Part shown: positions 1-6,942 of the stretch, one piece after another
How the letters are laid out: each line of letters starts with the position of its first letter
How positions within the stretch are numbered: position 1 is the first letter of the stretch
Source of the DNA: Lachnospira sp. UBA4285
GTDB taxonomy: Bacteria > Bacillota > Clostridia > Lachnospirales > Lachnospiraceae
Assembly (NCBI GenBank): GCA_002394965.1
Contig: DGVL01000012.1
Coordinates: 1-8,259, forward strand
Direction of reading: 5' to 3'
Length of the DNA stretch: 8,259 nt
The notes under the pieces: generated by a model
What the model was told of the DNA's origin: nothing
The model's input: the letters and a program-made list of their open reading frames with translations, nothing else
The model's database searches: none
Program-made: the position numbers and the translations under genes

Positions 1-364
1 TGAACTCGATGCCGCCGCTGATCCACGGTCCCAGAAGGCCCACCAGAGCCGGTTTTATCACTTCATTATAGTAGACGAAGTCATATCCGTTCGTCTTGTC
101 GTATGCGCGCTGAATGCGGCCCCCGAGTTCAGGCAGGACCGTGACGCGGATGTATTCATTCTCCAGGATGACGGCCGTGTAGTCCACATCCTTCTTTGTG
201 TCGTATATCTTCTCAATGATGGGAAGCGGATATACTTTCCCGCTGCTTCCCTGATAGGTCCGGTTGTCAAAAAACATAGGGTTTTTGTCCGGCTCTCCGA
301 CGCCGTACGTCGGTATTGTGACCGTCTCGACCCGCACCTGCGCTCTTCCCCTGAAATCATCCAT
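1..364 (-). CDS. DUF5107 domain-containing protein, N-terminal part (runs off left edge)
   Basis: Reading leftwards from ATG at 364 gives 121 uninterrupted codons beginning MDDFRGRAQVRVETV, still open at position 2, so only the N-terminus is present. The segment around residues 67-121 (NEYIRVTVLPELGGRIQRAY, then YDFVYYNEVIKPALVGLLGP and WISGGIEF) is the conserved start of DUF5107, a beta-rich domain resembling galactose-mutarotase folds. In the family it usually opens a protein of roughly 1,000 residues with TPR repeats behind it, and such genes often sit in carbohydrate-use loci; that is family knowledge, not visible here. The start is supported by GGAGG at 376-380, 11 nt upstream of the ATG. 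No signal peptide is visible, so a cytoplasmic protein is likely. It follows the AraC-type regulator gene on the same strand after 95 bp with no terminator between them, so co-transcription is possible. The biochemical function is not established; a role in glycan or oligosaccharide processing is inferred. Confidence 0.85.
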   Translation of the reverse strand, partial: MDDFRGRAQVRVETVTIPTYGVGEPDKNPMFFDNRTYQGSSGKVYPLPIIEKIYDTKKDVDYTAVILENEYIRVTVLPELGGRIQRAYDKTNGYDFVYYNEVIKPALVGLLGPWISGGIEF

Positions 365-459
365 CTTCTTGTAAACCTCCGGCTGTTATCTGCTTAATCC
401 TAACGCCTCAGGCAGCCCGCAGAGAATGCAGGATTTTTTCAATAGATGGACGATTCTTA

Positions 460-1353
460 TCACACAGGGCTGTTCCGATATGCCCGCGGGCTCTGTCCTA
501 CCACGCGCGAAAACACACGGGAAAAATAATACGGGTCCGCATAGCCGAGCGACAGGGCAACCTCGCTTACATTCATCGTACTCGTCCGCAGTAGATAGCA
601 TGCCCTCTCCATCCTGAGTCGGGTAAAGAAAGCAAGCGGGGCGCTGCCTGTATACTTTCTGAAAAGCACGCTGATGCGGCCTTCGGAAAGCCCGGTCTCC
701 TCCGCGAGGTCATGAAGTGAAATCATCCGCCCCAGATTCCGGTAGAAATACCGGATGATCTGGTTGACCGCAGGATTCGTGCCAGCCGTTCTTCCGGTTT
801 CTTCCCGCCAGAACACCTCCGCAAATACCGTCTGCAGCAGTCTGTCAAGATACCGGAAATTCCCGTCCGTCAACCCGTCCTGAAGGGTCCGGAAGATCAT
901 CTCAAAGTACATCTCCATCCTCTGGGCAGCACCCGGCCCCGTGAGCCTGCGCTTTCCGCCGCCCGTTAAAAATAAGGACAGGGCGCCGCCTCCCGCGTGT
1001 ACCCACAGCAGCGACCAGGGATCCTGCCTGTCGGCGAAATAAATGTGCGGCACTCCGGGTTCAATGACCAGTGCTTCATCTGCCGCAAGGCTGACCGTTT
1101 GTTCCGGAAGCTGTACGATCCCCCTGCCTTTCCGCACATACAGCAGGATCGCGGCCGGGCTTCCGGCTGGTCTCGCGCGGTAATGTCCCGCCGCGTCGGG
1201 ATAAAAACCCACATCGGTCAGAAACAGTCCGTTCTCCCCCGTGAGTGTCCGGAAGCGCCGGGCATCCGGATCGCTCAGGACAAACATCTGCTCATGTTTG
1301 AAGCCGTCCGGCAGGCGTTCCCCGTTTTCAGGCCATGCAGATCCTAAAGCCAT
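460..1353 (-). CDS. AraC/XylS-family transcriptional regulator
   Basis: This encodes a 297-residue DNA-binding regulator with the usual AraC-family layout. An N-terminal cupin-like sensing domain (about residues 45-125) includes LLYVRKGRGIVQL and ADEALVIEPGVPHIYF, typical of the sugar-binding jelly roll. A C-terminal double helix-turn-helix (about 194-293) includes ISLHDLAEETGLSEGRISVL for the first helix pair and VSEVALSLGYADPYYFSRVF followed by GQSPRAYR for the second, the family signature. The ATG at 1353 is chosen because GGAG lies 8 nt upstream. The reading frame stays open about 465 bp further, but that extension runs antisense into the neighbouring hydrolase gene, has no family similarity and is not believed. 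The gene is divergent from the GH2-type hydrolase, the common arrangement for a local activator responding to a sugar released from the substrate. Regulation of the hydrolase, and autoregulation, are inferred. The ligand cannot be read from the sequence. Confidence 0.93.
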   Translation of the reverse strand: MALGSAWPENGERLPDGFKHEQMFVLSDPDARRFRTLTGENGLFLTDVGFYPDAAGHYRARPAGSPAAILLYVRKGRGIVQLPEQTVSLAADEALVIEPGVPHIYFADRQDPWSLLWVHAGGGALSLFLTGGGKRRLTGPGAAQRMEMYFEMIFRTLQDGLTDGNFRYLDRLLQTVFAEVFWREETGRTAGTNPAVNQIIRYFYRNLGRMISLHDLAEETGLSEGRISVLFRKYTGSAPLAFFTRLRMERACYLLRTSTMNVSEVALSLGYADPYYFSRVFSRVVGQSPRAYRNSPV

Positions 1354-1411
1354 GCCATCTTCTCCTTTTTCTTTGCGGCGAATAGTTTTGTATAATAGTA
1401 TAATATCGTCC

Positions 1412-1426
1412 ATCTTTTGAAAAGAT
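1412..1426. promoter_or_regulatory. 15-bp palindrome, candidate operator
   Basis: ATCTTTT-G-AAAAGAT is a perfect inverted repeat with 7-bp arms around one central base. It overlaps the putative -35 of the regulator gene and lies just downstream of the plus-strand TATAAT hexamers, a position where a bound protein could affect both directions. AraC-type proteins usually bind direct or degenerate repeats, so this symmetric site may belong to another dimeric regulator such as a LacI- or GntR-type protein. Which protein binds is unknown. Confidence 0.4.
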
Positions 1427-1539
1427 CCTGTATTCCTCCACGCCCCCATTTCCGATAGCATGGAGACAATTCCAGGTAATCTGCAGGCTAAGGCGCGACT
1501 TGACGCAAAAGGCGTGCCGTAAAACCTGCCAGGATAAAA

Positions 1540-1544
1540 AAGGA
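1540..1544 (+). promoter_or_regulatory. Ribosome binding site deciding the GH2 gene start
   Basis: AAGGA lies 10 nt before ATG at 1555 but only 4 nt before the in-frame TTG at 1549. The spacing favours the ATG. The site sits between A-rich and T-rich runs that could pair weakly with each other. Confidence 0.6.
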
Positions 1545-1554
1545 CTTTTTGATT

Positions 1555-4338
1555 ATGCAGTATTCTCTGAACGGAGTCTGGGAGTGCACGCTTCCGGACG
1601 GAAGCCGGCACAGCGTTGTGCTGCCCGGAACACTTGATGAAAACAATATCGGACATGCTGATGCAGCTGCCCGCCCTGCACACCCGGAGGAAACCGGAAT
1701 TCCCGCAGTCAGCGCCGCCACATCGTCCTCTGTCATCCGCACCCGCCTTACGCGCCGCCACACATTTGAAGGGCCGGTCGTTTTCACGCGTGAATTCAGC
1801 GGTGAGCTCCCGGAGCACAGCCGCTGCTTTCTGCTCGCAGAGCGCGCGCGCAGTCTTTCGCTTGCCATCGACGGCAAGTCAGTCCCCGTCTTTGACTTTG
1901 ACACGCTCGCCGCGCCGCATATCTTCGAGGTGACCGGGCTGCTTCACAGTGGAAGCCGCATAGCTCTCACCTCAGATAACAGCTTTCCCGGAATGCCCCG
2001 TGACGCGATCCTCAATTCCTCGGCGGCAACCGACGAGACGCAGACCAACTGGAACGGGATCCTGGGATGCTTCTGTCTGGAGACCCGCCCCGACACCTTC
2101 ATCAGCCGGCTCAATGTCATCCCTTCCGATGACCTTACCAGTCTTTCCCTGACGGCCACGATCGACTCCCAGTCCGGATTCCGCGGCCGGCTGCATATCA
2201 CATGCGACGCACTTGAAGCGCCCTGTGACATACCGCTTGACATGCCGGCGCAAAAGCAGAATATCACACTCTCTTCTCTGCCTGTCCGGGCTAATGCAAA
2301 GCGCTGGGACGAGTACGAGGGAAACCTCTGCGAGATGAAAGCCGCCCTGATCCCGGAAGGCACGGAAACGTCCGGGCAGACGCAAAGCGCTGGGATCTCC
2401 GGATCCTGTGACGAGCACTGCGTGCGCTTCGGGCTGCGCAGCATCGGCGTGAACAAGGACCGGCGGCTCACCTTGAACGGCCGTCCCTTCTTCTTGCGCT
2501 CAGAGGCAAATTGTGCCGTGTTCCCGGAGACAGGCTACGAACCGATGGACACGGACTCGTGGCTGTCGGTCATGAAGACGTACAAGTCCTATGGCGTCAA
2601 TCTCGTCCGCTTCCACTCGCACATACCGCCGGACGCAGCCTTCACGGCGGCGGATCTTCTCGGGATGATGGTTGAGCCGGAGTTAGACGACTGGGACCCG
2701 CACCACGCGCTGGCAAATGAAGTGAGCGCCTCCTACTATGAACGGGAGATGCTGTCGGTCCTGGGGACATACGGAAACCATCCGTCACTGGTCATGCTCA
2801 CACTTGGCAACGAGCTGTACACAGACGATACCGGATACGCGAATATGGAGAAGATCCTGCAGACCGCGCGCCGTACGGACCCGAGCCGTCTGTATGCGAA
2901 TGCTTCAAACGGGAAGCAGGAACGGATCCGCCCCTTTGCGGGGAACGACTTTCACACCGCCATGGCATACAGAGGAGAGCCGCTGCGGGGAACCAGTTCG
3001 GGCACGCCGCTTGAAGGCTTCATCAACAACGAATATCCGGATACACGCAGAAATTACAGCAATATCATCCGAAAACTGCGCAAAGAATCCGATCAGCCGG
3101 TCTTTGGCTTTGAGGTCGGCCAGTATGAAGTTCTGCCGGATTTCGACGAGATCGGGGAGTTCCAGGGCGTCACCGATCCGGCGAACTACCGGATCGTGCG
3201 CGAGGAGGCCGCCCGTGCCGGAATGCTGGGCAGATGGAAATCATTTGTCGAGGCGAGCGGGGAGATCGCACTTCTTTCCTACCGGGCGGAGGTTGAGGCA
3301 GTGCTTCGCACTCCGGAGATGTCTGGTCTCTCTCTGCTTGGTCTTCAGGATTTCCCGGGGCAGGGAACGGCACTTGTCGGCATGCTCAACAGTCACATGC
3401 AGCAAAAACCCTACCCGTTTGCAAACCCGGAAAACTTCCGGGCTTTCTTTACGGATATGACGCCCCTTGCGCTTCTTCCATCCCGCACGTTCACGACGAA
3501 GGACACGCTTACATTGGAGGTCTGGATCGCCAACTACAGCCGCACTGACGTGGCCGGCACTCCTGAGATCTCTCTCGTTCTGCACGAGGGAACCGGGAGC
3601 CGCCGGGTAAAGGGTAAAAAAATGGAAGCGCGGCAGAGCGGTCAGCCAGTGACCGCCTGCACGGGAAGTCTGACCCCCGCGGGGAAATTTGCATTTTCAC
3701 TGGACAATTTTTGCGCACCGGCGCGTTTTGATCTGGAGGTGAGCTTCGCGGGAAAAAGCGCCACATGGCCTGTCTGGATCTATGAAGACAGAAAGCCCGT
3801 GTGCCCGCAGGATGTCCACGAGTTCAGAGCGCTCACACCGGACGCTCTGGAGGTTCTCCGGCGCGGCGGCTGCGTCTATCTCTCGCCCGCCTCTACGCCC
3901 CAGGCTCTTCCGGGTTCGGTTCGCGGACAGTTCACGACCGACTTCTGGTCCGTCGGAACATTCCCGGCGCAGGCGGGCGGCATGGGGCAGTACATCGATA
4001 CGGATTGTTCTCTGTTTGAATACTTTCCGACGGAATTCCACACCAACTGGCAGTGGTGGCCGATGGCAAACCGTCAGGCAGTCATCGTACCGCACCATAT
4101 TCACCCCATCGTTACCGAGATGGACAGTTATGCCCGTCTGCGGCATATGGCCCAGATCTTCGCCGGCAAGTGCCTGAACGGCCGGATCCTCTTCTCCTCG
4201 CTCGGGCTGCAGGATCTTCAGCAGTACCCGGAGGCCAGAGCGCTCCAAGCGGCTGTCTACCGGTATCTGGTTTCCGCAGACTTTGACACCCGCGACACCA
4301 TCCTTCCGGAGGAACTGGAAAAAATAGTTGTCTCATGA
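1555..4338 (+). CDS. GH2-type glycoside hydrolase with C-terminal amidotransferase-like region
   Basis: This is a 927-residue enzyme predicted to cleave a glycosidic bond with retention. The N-terminal jelly-roll sugar-binding domain (about 1-180) starts MQYSLNGVWECTLPDG and ends at NWNGILGCFCLET. A beta-sandwich domain (about 183-295) follows, then a TIM barrel (about 298-605). The barrel shows NLVRFHSHIP (349-358), the acid/base motif LGNEL with Glu420, and FGFEVGQYEVLPDF (517-530), where Glu520 is the likely nucleophile; both glutamates are assigned by family analogy. A beta domain (about 635-745) and a region (about 750-925) with FTTDFWSVGTF and HTNWQWWPM resemble the amidotransferase-like domain seen at the C-terminus of some GH-A clan enzymes. 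There is no signal peptide, so it should act on imported oligosaccharides in the cytoplasm. The ATG is preferred over a TTG six bases upstream because of RBS spacing. The substrate cannot be named; beta-galactoside, beta-glucuronide or arabinoside activity are all possible. The Ser/Gly-rich linker near residues 270-286 contains a micro-duplication. Confidence 0.88.
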   Translation: MQYSLNGVWECTLPDGSRHSVVLPGTLDENNIGHADAAARPAHPEETGIPAVSAATSSSVIRTRLTRRHTFEGPVVFTREFSGELPEHSRCFLLAERARSLSLAIDGKSVPVFDFDTLAAPHIFEVTGLLHSGSRIALTSDNSFPGMPRDAILNSSAATDETQTNWNGILGCFCLETRPDTFISRLNVIPSDDLTSLSLTATIDSQSGFRGRLHITCDALEAPCDIPLDMPAQKQNITLSSLPVRANAKRWDEYEGNLCEMKAALIPEGTETSGQTQSAGISGSCDEHCVRFGLRSIGVNKDRRLTLNGRPFFLRSEANCAVFPETGYEPMDTDSWLSVMKTYKSYGVNLVRFHSHIPPDAAFTAADLLGMMVEPELDDWDPHHALANEVSASYYEREMLSVLGTYGNHPSLVMLTLGNELYTDDTGYANMEKILQTARRTDPSRLYANASNGKQERIRPFAGNDFHTAMAYRGEPLRGTSSGTPLEGFINNEYPDTRRNYSNIIRKLRKESDQPVFGFEVGQYEVLPDFDEIGEFQGVTDPANYRIVREEAARAGMLGRWKSFVEASGEIALLSYRAEVEAVLRTPEMSGLSLLGLQDFPGQGTALVGMLNSHMQQKPYPFANPENFRAFFTDMTPLALLPSRTFTTKDTLTLEVWIANYSRTDVAGTPEISLVLHEGTGSRRVKGKKMEARQSGQPVTACTGSLTPAGKFAFSLDNFCAPARFDLEVSFAGKSATWPVWIYEDRKPVCPQDVHEFRALTPDALEVLRRGGCVYLSPASTPQALPGSVRGQFTTDFWSVGTFPAQAGGMGQYIDTDCSLFEYFPTEFHTNWQWWPMANRQAVIVPHHIHPIVTEMDSYARLRHMAQIFAGKCLNGRILFSSLGLQDLQQYPEARALQAAVYRYLVSADFDTRDTILPEELEKIVVS
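2284..2309 (+). repeat. Left copy of 26-bp direct repeat inside the GH2 gene
   Basis: The copy reads GTCCGGGC, four variable bases, then GCAAAGCGCTGGGA. It matches 2370-2395 at 23 of 26 positions, including a 14-bp exact block. Here it encodes residues of the form VRANAKRWD in the beta-sandwich domain. The copies are 86 bp apart, not a multiple of three, so they are read in different frames. Confidence 0.75.
2370..2395 (+). repeat. Right copy of 26-bp direct repeat inside the GH2 gene
   Basis: This is the second copy of the repeat at 2284-2309. Read in another frame it encodes SGQTQSAG within a short Ser/Gly-rich segment joining the beta-sandwich domain to the barrel. That suggests the linker arose by a small out-of-frame duplication rather than from conserved domain sequence. 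The reading frame continues unbroken on both sides. Confidence 0.75.
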
Positions 4339-4357
4339 TATCATTGCGCCAGATAAT
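4328..4357 (+). promoter_or_regulatory. Weak candidate promoter for the PAP2 gene
   Basis: TTGTCT (4328-4333), an 18-bp spacer and GATAAT (4352-4357) lie across the end of the hydrolase gene and the 50-bp gap before the PAP2 gene. The match is modest. Read-through from the hydrolase gene is an equally good explanation, since no terminator is visible in the gap. Confidence 0.3.
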
Positions 4358-4373
4358 ATGATACTTCTTATGC

Positions 4374-4379
4374 GGGGAG
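4374..4379 (+). promoter_or_regulatory. Ribosome binding site supporting the GTG start of the PAP2 gene
   Basis: GGGGAG is 9 nt before GTG at 4389. No in-frame ATG lies close by, so this strong site is the main reason for accepting the non-ATG start. Confidence 0.65.
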
Positions 4380-4388
4380 ATATTCACA

Positions 4389-5120
4389 GTGAGCGGCAGA
4401 CCAGGTGTTACTTGCAGACTGAAATCTTTTTTCACGCCGAACCGGCGCAGGCGCATCACTACAGGGATCTTTCTCTGGGTGATCTACGGTATATTCTTTG
4501 CACTGGACGAGCGAATCATCCGTCCGGATAATCCCCGTCTTCATTACATTCACACCCCACTCGATGACCGGATTCCCTTCATCGAGTGGTTTGTGTTTCC
4601 GTATCTGTACTGGATAGGGCTTATCGTAATCGTGTGGCTCATCATGCTTATGAAAGCCAGCGACGAAGAATACATTCATTTCTGCCGTCTGGTCATGATC
4701 GGTTCTTACGCAATCCTGATCTTCTATCTGATCTGGCCGACCGCCCTCAGTCTGCGCCCTGAGATGATACCGGACAACCTGGCAGGCCGCCTCGTCTCCT
4801 GGATCGAGAGCACAGACTCTCCGACCAACGTGTTTCCGAGTCTCCACGTCTATATCTCCCTGTGCCTTTACGATGGCATAACCACCTGCCGGGCCCTGAG
4901 AGGCCGGCGCGGACTGAACCTGTGGGTGTTGTTCTCCATTCTCCTGATCATCATCTCTACGGTCTTCATCAAGCAGCATTCTGTCCTCGACCTCATCTCG
5001 GGCGGTATTGCGGCGTTGATCTCATTTCTCATCTTCTACGCCGTTCCGTACTTCCGGACGGAGAAGAGCAGCCCAGGTGCAGATGCTAACCACGACCCTG
5101 CGCAGGACAGACTCGGATAG
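4389..5120 (+). CDS. PAP2-superfamily membrane phosphatase/phosphotransferase (Aur1-like motifs)
   Basis: This 243-residue integral membrane protein probably removes or transfers a phosphate or phosphoalcohol head group of a lipid at the membrane face. Hydrophobic helices fall at about 24-40, 67-89, 101-121, 150-165, 176-194 and 200-220. Two PAP2 signatures are clear: FPSLH with His153 (C2-like, after SPTNV) and KQHSVLDLISG with His197 and Asp201 (C3-like), which form the phosphate-transfer site in this superfamily. The classical first motif KX6RP is not evident; LSLRP at 120-124 may be its relic. The FPSLH form is closer to the Aur1/inositol-phosphorylceramide-synthase branch than to classical PgpB. 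The start is GTG at 4389, supported by GGGGAG at 4374-4379 with 9 nt spacing; a nearby ATG is in another frame. The C-terminal tail (about 221-243) is polar and likely cytoplasmic. It lies 50 bp behind the hydrolase gene but has no obvious functional link to it. The lipid substrate is unknown. Confidence 0.88.
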   Translation: MSGRPGVTCRLKSFFTPNRRRRITTGIFLWVIYGIFFALDERIIRPDNPRLHYIHTPLDDRIPFIEWFVFPYLYWIGLIVIVWLIMLMKASDEEYIHFCRLVMIGSYAILIFYLIWPTALSLRPEMIPDNLAGRLVSWIESTDSPTNVFPSLHVYISLCLYDGITTCRALRGRRGLNLWVLFSILLIIISTVFIKQHSVLDLISGGIAALISFLIFYAVPYFRTEKSSPGADANHDPAQDRLG

Positions 5121-5156
5121 ACGACTTGTACCGGCTCATTCGCCTTCGTGAAGCGC

Positions 5157-5222
5157 AAAAAAAGAACTGCTGCTCTGCTTTATTCTCTCATCCAGAGAAA
5201 AACAGGGCGGCAGTCCTTTTTA
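5157..5222. terminator. Bidirectional intrinsic terminator between convergent genes
   Basis: ACTGCTGCTCTG (5166-5177) pairs along its whole length with CAGGGCGGCAGT (5203-5214), allowing two G-U pairs. Outside one mismatch the flanking A-run (5158-5163) and T-run (5217-5221) also pair, so each strand ends its hairpin with a U-run. An inner stem TTCTCT (5183-5188) with AGAGAA (5194-5199) closes a 5-nt loop. It stops the PAP2 transcript on the plus strand and the phospho-sugar mutase transcript on the minus strand. Confidence 0.85.
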
Positions 5223-5232
5223 TCGGTCAAGA

Positions 5233-5253
5233 AGACCGCACTTCTTCCGGTCT
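5233..5253 (-). terminator. Small secondary hairpin at the end of the phospho-sugar mutase gene
   Basis: On the minus strand AGACCG, a 9-nt loop and CGGTCT begin at the last base of the stop codon and are followed by TCTT. The stem is only 6 bp and the T-run is short, so it is a weak terminator or a 3' end stabiliser ahead of the main bidirectional terminator. Confidence 0.35.
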
Positions 5254-6935
5254 CATGCCAGCAGCGGCTTCACGGCTTCCGCCAGCTTTTCCTTCTCAGC
5301 CTCTGCCTGCGCCAGGTCCTTGCCCTTCGTGGTGAAGTACGTCTTGATCTTCGGCTCGGTGCCGGACGGACGAATCACAATGACGGATCCGTCATCCAGA
5401 GTGTAAATCAGGACATTGGCTTTCGGAAGGCCTGTCTTATCCGGCTCCTCATAGTCCGTCACCTTCACAACTTTCTTCCCGGCGAATGCCGCCGGCGGAT
5501 TGCGGCGAAGGCTCTCCATGATGCCTGCCATCTTGTCCATCCCCGAAAGACCCGGGAAGGAATATGAGTCCACCTTGTTCAGGTAGCGGCCGTACTGGCT
5601 GTAGATTTCCTCAAGCCGCTGCTTGATCGAAGAGCCGATCGAGCGGTAATACGCTGCCATCTCGCAGATGAGCATCGACGCTATGACCGCGTCTTTATCG
5701 CGCACATATGAGCCCGCCAGATACCCGTATGATTCCTCAAAGCCGAAGATGAACCGCTCTACCTCACCGGCAGCCTCCAGTTTCGCTATCTGATCGCCGA
5801 TCCACTTGAACCCCGTCAGAGTCTCTCTCAACTCAACGCCGTAGTGTTTCGCGACCAGATTGGCAAGCGGTGTGGATACGATTGACTTCACCGCCACCGG
5901 ATCCTTTGGCATCGTACCCTTTTCGATGCGGCCTGCGCATATATAGTCAAGAAGCAGGACGCCCATCTCATTGCCCGTCACAAGCTCATAGGATCCGTCT
6001 GCACAGCGCATGGCGATTCCGACGCGATCAGCATCCGGATCTGTGGCAAGCATCAGATCCGCGCCGGTCTTCTTCGCCAGCTCAAGTCCCTTGCTCAGTG
6101 CCTCGAAGATCTCCGGGTTCGGATACGGGCAGGTCGTAAAGTACCCGTTCGGGTATTCCTGCTCCGGGACAATCGTGATGTCGTCGATCCCGATGTCATG
6201 AAGCACGTGAGTGACCGGAACCAGTCCTGTACCGTTCAGCGGAGAATAGACCAGTTTCAGTCCCGATCCCTTTGCCGCGCCCGGACGGATCTGACGCGAC
6301 TCGATCGCGGCGTACAGTCCCTGCTTGCAGTCCTCACCGACAAAACGGATCAGTCCCTTCTCTACTCCTTCCGCAAAGCTCATGTACTTTGCGCCGGTCA
6401 GCACATCCGTCTTCTGGATCGAATCATATACAACACCGGCCGCGTCATCGGTCATCTGACATCCGTCCGGCCCGTAAGCCTTATAGCCGTTGTACTGCGC
6501 CGGATTGTGGGAGGCTGTGATCATGATCCCCGCATTGCAGTGATAGTATCTCGTGGCGAAGGACAGCGCCGGAACCGGCATCAGCTCATCATAGATCCTC
6601 ACATGAATCCCGTTGGCAGCGAGAACCCCCGCCGCGTCCCGTGCAAACGTCCACCCTTTCAGTCTGGAATCATAACTGATGGCAACCGTCTGCGTGCCGC
6701 CCTGCGTCTTTACCCAGTCAGCCACGCCCTGCGTCGCCTGGCGCACAACCCAGATGTTCATCCGGTTCGTTCCGGCACCCAGGGTCCCTCGCAGGCCCGC
6801 CGTCCCGAACTTCAGGGCAACTGCGAACCGCTCCTTTATGGCCGCATCGTCATCTTTGATGCTGCGGAGTTCCATCTTCAGATCCACGTCCTGCAGATCT
6901 GCCTCCAGCCAGCGCTGATATTCCTCTCTGTACAT
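5253..6935 (-). CDS. pgcA: Phospho-sugar mutase (phosphoglucomutase/phosphomannomutase family)
   Basis: This 560-residue cytoplasmic enzyme is predicted to interconvert hexose 1-phosphate and 6-phosphate, chiefly glucose, through a bisphosphate intermediate. That links central metabolism to UDP-glucose, glycogen and cell-surface polysaccharide synthesis. All four family motifs are present in order: KFGTAGLRG (42-50) in the N-terminal domain, the phosphoserine loop TASHNP with catalytic Ser142, the Mg-binding loop DPDADR (299-304), the sugar-recognition loop FEESYG (399-404) and the phosphate-binding loop RPSGTEPK (522-529). The length matches the long alpha-PGM branch (B. subtilis PgcA, about 560-580 residues). 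Two ATG codons lie six bases apart; the second (6935) is chosen because GGGGG at 6943-6947 is 7 nt from it and only 1 nt from the first. It has its own promoter at 7006-7034, so it appears monocistronic. Specificity for glucose over mannose or glucosamine is inferred from overall similarity; the symbol is by family resemblance. Confidence 0.95.
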   Translation of the reverse strand: MYREEYQRWLEADLQDVDLKMELRSIKDDDAAIKERFAVALKFGTAGLRGTLGAGTNRMNIWVVRQATQGVADWVKTQGGTQTVAISYDSRLKGWTFARDAAGVLAANGIHVRIYDELMPVPALSFATRYYHCNAGIMITASHNPAQYNGYKAYGPDGCQMTDDAAGVVYDSIQKTDVLTGAKYMSFAEGVEKGLIRFVGEDCKQGLYAAIESRQIRPGAAKGSGLKLVYSPLNGTGLVPVTHVLHDIGIDDITIVPEQEYPNGYFTTCPYPNPEIFEALSKGLELAKKTGADLMLATDPDADRVGIAMRCADGSYELVTGNEMGVLLLDYICAGRIEKGTMPKDPVAVKSIVSTPLANLVAKHYGVELRETLTGFKWIGDQIAKLEAAGEVERFIFGFEESYGYLAGSYVRDKDAVIASMLICEMAAYYRSIGSSIKQRLEEIYSQYGRYLNKVDSYSFPGLSGMDKMAGIMESLRRNPPAAFAGKKVVKVTDYEEPDKTGLPKANVLIYTLDDGSVIVIRPSGTEPKIKTYFTTKGKDLAQAEAEKEKLAEAVKPLLA

Positions 6936-6942
6936 GAACATA

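Larger units (their letters stand above)
1354..1554. promoter_or_regulatory. Divergent promoter region between the AraC regulator and GH2 genes
   Basis: This 201-bp gap separates two divergently transcribed genes and contains no gene. Its AT-rich core (about 1383-1408) carries two TATAAT hexamers on the plus strand (1391-1396 and 1399-1404) and their mirror versions on the minus strand. For the regulator gene a fair match is TTCAAA (1416-1421) with an 18-bp spacer to TATTAT (1392-1397), read on the minus strand. For the hydrolase gene no good -35 accompanies either TATAAT, as expected for an activator-dependent promoter; if one of them is used the leader would be about 140 nt. A 15-bp palindrome at 1412-1426 lies in the core. 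The promoter assignments are pattern matches only. Confidence 0.5.

Noticed and set aside
365..459. Possible terminator or promoter between the AraC-type and DUF5107 genes
   Set aside because: Only a 3-4 bp stem around GCCTGAGGC is present, without a U-run, and TTGAAA has no -10 at the right spacing.
1500..1505. TTGACG as a -35 for the hydrolase gene
   Set aside because: No -10-like hexamer occurs at 16-18 bp; TAAAAC is only 14 bp away.
1354..1818. Open 155-codon N-terminal extension of the AraC-type gene, antisense to the hydrolase gene
   Set aside because: It lacks family similarity and overlaps a well-supported gene on the other strand. The ATG at 1353 has a proper ribosome binding site and gives the normal family length.
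1944..2471. Long minus-strand reading frames within the hydrolase gene
   Set aside because: They lie opposite the strongly supported GH2 frame, have no recognisable domains and are expected in G+C-rich coding DNA.
4335..4344. ATGATATCAT palindrome at the end of the hydrolase gene, sharing nine bases with the mutase promoter region (7006-7014)
   Set aside because: It is short, AT-rich and partly coding, and the shared bases near 7006 are accounted for by the -10 element, so chance is sufficient.
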